A DNA stretch of 47,658 nt, taken from contig JBBHKE010000988.1 in NCBI GenBank assembly GCA_037447655.1, forward strand, positions 1-47,658, in the 5' to 3' direction. Positions within the stretch are counted from its first letter, which is position 1. The number at the start of each line of letters is the position of its first letter. Of this stretch, positions 44,671 through 47,658 are shown in pieces. The translations under genes and the position numbers were made by a program. Below the pieces are notes generated by a model. The model was not told the DNA's origin and searched no databases. It saw nothing but the letters and a program-made list of their open reading frames with translations. Origin of the DNA: Zygnema cylindricum. Lineage: Eukaryota > Streptophyta > Zygnematophyceae > Zygnematales > Zygnemataceae.

Positions 44671-45430
44671 TTAAATTTTACGTTGGGAGACATGTCCTCT
44701 AGTATTGGCCGAGGACGGATAAAACCCTTCCACAATGGCCGCCGGGTCTACCGAGGTTTCGATTTCTGCCTCACTCTCTTCCTCGTTCGGAAATGCGTTT
44801 TCCTCATCGTTCCTCTCATTTTCCTCATCTTGTTCAACCTCAACGTTATTCAGATTGTTGTTGTTATTGGCAGTGTTGGCGCCCCAAATTCTATTAAGGG
44901 TCCACATACTTTCAAACACTTAATATCACTTATAAAAAAAAAACAGGAGCAGCCGAAAAGGATGAAAGTGGCAACCCAAACAAATGAGGAAGAAGTAGCG
45001 ATAGTGTTGTTGCCATTATCACAAATACATGTATATAATACACGAGTTGCAAGTGAAAGTGAATTTGCGGTATAATAATGGAGAGATTTGGTATTTTGAA
45101 TTTTTTGTTCAAAATTCAAATTTTGAACTTTAGCATGTCTTTGAATTTAAAAATATTTCAAAACGTGGGAATATAAGCGGGATTATGTAAAAGTTTTTCA
45201 AATTTGCAGAATATTTCAAAACTTACGCCGTTGATATAATGTTCATAGCGCCATGGAAACGCCTCAAGCTTACATGTTGTACGGCAAAAAGATGATGGGA
45301 AAAAATGCGGCGTCGTAACCTTGGCAATCAGTTGTTCTAACGTGATTTTTGAAACGCGACCAACTTTAGGAATGCGTGGATGGTAAACATGCCACGTGTT
45401 TTCGGCAACAACCAATGATAATCTTACGAT
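44671..45430 (-). CDS. Possible two-exon ORF with acidic second exon
   Basis: Minus strand: an open stretch from about 45430 (RLSLVVAENTWHVYHPRIPK, VTTPHFFPSSFCRTTCKLEA, FPWRYEHYING) ends at a textbook GTAAGT donor (45226). After an intron of about 310 bases, a frame from about 44914 (WTLNRIWGANTANNNNNLNN, EQDEENERNDEENAFPNEEE) runs to a stop at 44671. The first exon lacks an ATG. No family recognised. It may be a 5' portion of the 42.5-43.7 kb transposon gene or a separate remnant. Confidence 0.35.
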
Positions 45431-46244
45431 GGCACCTGATCAGCTTTCGTCGCTGAATTACCGCCAATTATAATTAACATGTATCCTAATAAGTGGGTTT
45501 TTTTCGTTTTACATTCAATTAGAATTAATAGTGATACTATAAAGAGGTTAGTTTGACATTTGATCTAAGTAAACGCATCCTTATTAGACTTATGTCCCAA
45601 TATTACAATACATTAATTGTAATAAAGCATCCCACGAGGCACCTTATTAAAGTTAAGGGTCCTTATTTAACGTGCCACACAACATTCCTTCACCGTGCGA
45701 ACAACAAGGAAATTAAAATCAATCACAGAGTTCAATGAACGTTATGTGTAACGAAACGTAAACGTTCAATACCTTCCGTTCTAGTTTTGTTGATTGTACA
45801 ACACTTATTTAAACTGAATACACATATTAAAATTGTACAGTTACGTTGCATTATAACGTAACTGTGCTTAACAACCAAATGCATAGAATCGAGTGTATGA
45901 CATGACAATGTACGGTTCCCCTATGTTGTCCTCGCACTTTTTTTTATTGTTATCAATTCACCGTGTGCTAATCATTCGCTTATTATAATCATGAATAAAC
46001 TTAAATGAAAGTATATAAATCCGTATGTTTCAACGGTTTTTATCCATACTTATTTTAGTGTAAAATTATAAACGGCGTAATTATTGTATATCCACAAACC
46101 CATAATAGAATTATGGATATTTACAATAAAAAGACTTGAAATTGTACAAATTGTAATAATTTGTACTTCCACCTATTATAACGTATATGTAATGACGGCG
46201 GACTGTGTATAACTAAATCAACGTTATAGAGAAATTATAATTAA
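45431..46244. other. AT-rich spacer
   Basis: No ORF or RNA gene supported. A GTCGCTGAATT word at 45457 is the rightmost member of the CGACGA-type words. Confidence 0.4.
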
Positions 46245-46344
46245 ACATTTTTTTGAAAATGGGATTGATGTACAATTTAGCGTAAATGACACTAATTCTT
46301 TATTCACGCTAATAATTTATATACACTTATAACGATTCACGATG
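46245..46344. repeat. Fold-back arm (left)
   Basis: Contains GCGTAAATGACACTAATTC and CGCTAATAATTTATATACAC then TTATAACGATTCACGATG. It is the inverted counterpart of 47137-47280 and has the same words as 35.74-35.82 kb. Confidence 0.5.
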
Positions 46345-47136
46345 TAGTGTTCTATATCAGTAAGCATTTGCTGATAACCGATATGGGCCTTTTTTCACAT
46401 AGCCGATATTCAATATATTGGTACGATATATCGTTATCTGTATTATCGCCGATAAATACCCGATATGTATTGGTTATTGTCGGCGATAACAACGATATCA
46501 ATAACTATCGGCGATATCTGTACGGACCGTACAGATAAATGTACGGATGGTACACTGAATTGTAATGTGTTATTCCAAGGGCGCGCCCGAACCCCCTTCC
46601 CCCTGATTTCGGTAAAAAATCGCGATATTACCTTCATTATTTCTAATTGAAAGGAGTTTTGCTTGGGTACCCCTTCTTGAATGTCCTTTTGACTGTTATT
46701 TTTTAAAAAATGGCAGTTAATGGCGGCAATCTAGTTGTTTGTCTGTTTTGTTCGTCTATTCGTCTGGATTTCAAAAAAGTTTGATTTTACAATTGTACAA
46801 TGTATTTTTTTGTTTGTTTCAGTACTATAATTTTATAACTATAAACAATTATTTTAAATTTGTCAACATTTATGTGCCACGCTATATGTAATAAATTTCA
46901 GTTAAACAGCGCACGGAATAAATTCTTACCTGTGGCATACCACGCTATATAAAGTAAATAATATAATACAATATATTCTAAAGTACTATTGTATGTATAC
47001 TATATTTTTTTAGGTTATCGCCGATATGGAATTTGTTGGTCTCGGACCAATATATCGGAACCTGTGACCGTTTGATAATCGATAACTATTGGTATCGGTG
47101 TTATCGCGATAATTTTTTTACCGATACACAACACTA
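46345..47136. mobile_element. hAT-like non-autonomous element (about 790 bp)
   Basis: Left end TAGTGTTCTATATCAGTAA (46345-46363) and right end, reverse-complemented, TAGTGTTGTGTATCGGTAA (47118-47136) match at 16 of 19 positions. TAGTGTT-type ends are usual for hAT elements. Inside are many TATCGGCGATA-like palindromic words near both ends and no coding frame. An 8-bp target duplication is not clear (TCACGATG against CACCGCGC). It sits at the centre of the fold-back repeat. Confidence 0.5.
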
Positions 47137-47400
47137 CACCGCGCATCGTTATTAGTGTCATAGTTTAAATAGTGTGTAAGTAAATATACCGTCATTGACG
47201 CTAAATAAGAATTTGAAAATTAAAAAAAAAAAGGTTTATTCTAATTTCGGTGTTAACGCTAATTTGGGGACAGTAAAAATCGAATATTCTCCGTACGATT
47301 GTACACATTAATATATGTAGCCGTACACAATCTTAAAAATTGTACGACAGCGCCAAATCGAGTATCCGTACCGATCAGACAATTTTACGGCGGTTACGTG
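47137..47400. repeat. Fold-back arm (right)
   Basis: Reverse complement matches 36160-36395 for about 200 bases and, more weakly, 46245-46344. Holds ATTAGTGTCAT, GTCATTGACGCTAAATAAG and GTGTTAACGCTAATTTGGGG words. Confidence 0.6.
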
Positions 47401-47658
47401 TCAAAGCTATACCGCGTAACGTAAAGTTTAATTTCAGTTATTTTTGTTTGACGTTTACGGAAAGGGTTAACACGCCACGCCGTTTCTACATGTAACTTGG
47501 ACGTATGGCCGTAGTTCCGTTCGTCCGTATCTCATGTATTCTAATAACGTCCCTTTTGGGTGGTTTTATTAGAGTTAAGTATGCTAATATGTGTCTTAAT
47601 TCTAATAAGTGTGTTACCTCGTCTGTCTTTCAGACGTCTCACCTGTATTAACGTCAAC
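47401..47658. other. Window end, no gene seen
   Basis: AT-rich with further TTATTAGAGTTAAGT words, also found near 37245, of the same dispersed family. Confidence 0.4.

Noticed and set aside
1-47658. CRISPR arrays, bacterial operons, rRNA or tRNA genes
   Set aside because: None seen. Short direct repeats are minisatellites without regular unique spacers, and I could not build a convincing tRNA cloverleaf by eye; a tRNAscan run would settle this.

Overview
The window looks like repeat-rich nuclear DNA of a land plant. Evidence: a spliced gene for a chloroplast-type DnaJ (J-domain) protein with a transit-peptide-like N terminus; a many-exon leucine-rich-repeat receptor kinase locus with the one-LRR-per-72-nt-exon layout known in plants; Ty1/copia and Pogo/Tc5-like transposon coding remnants; GT..AG introns with T-rich acceptors; AT-rich spacers. 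A bryophyte, lycophyte or fern would fit, but I cannot fix the lineage. There are no bacterial-style operons. All splice sites and products are read by eye from the sequence.

Layout. 1-5643 is copy A of a long direct repeat (purine-rich head, ~46-bp minisatellite, hairpin leader, small ORF); copy B is at about 9890-15855. Between them lies a broken copia element whose reverse transcriptase piece (minus strand) and protease-integrase piece (plus strand) are joined head to head, then a block with TGACGTCA palindromes and diverged CACGTG-bearing repeats. 15.9-17.9 kb is spacer with a (TA)n tract. 17.9-19.7 kb (minus) is the DnaJ gene; its genomic copy contains no HPD motif. 20-22.9 kb holds an unexplained 252-residue ORF, short tandem repeats, a CCAAT-type array and purine-rich DNA.

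23.0-30.6 kb (plus) is a decayed LRR-EGF-transmembrane-kinase gene. The exon order is LRRs, LRR cap plus EGF-like domain, Pro-rich linker, TM helix, then five kinase exons. Stops interrupt it and the key kinase residues are changed. Three LRR exons form a tandem array of about 340 bp. 33.3-34.9 kb is a 1.55-kb CCCTCT satellite with higher-order duplications. 35.7-36.4 kb and 46.2-47.4 kb hold copies of a fold-back repeat family; the second copy has an hAT-like non-autonomous element in its centre.

39.1-45.4 kb is the most interesting block. It appears to be a large degenerate DNA transposon transcribed leftward. It encodes a CENP-B/Tc5-type HTH plus DDE_1 transposase (40.06-41.93 kb), a second acidic/coiled-coil protein (42.49-43.69 kb) and possibly a further two-exon ORF (44.67-45.43 kb). 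The block is strewn with short hairpins built on CGACGA/TCGTCG. I see no intact autonomous element. The DnaJ gene is the best candidate for a host gene, and it may itself be defective.
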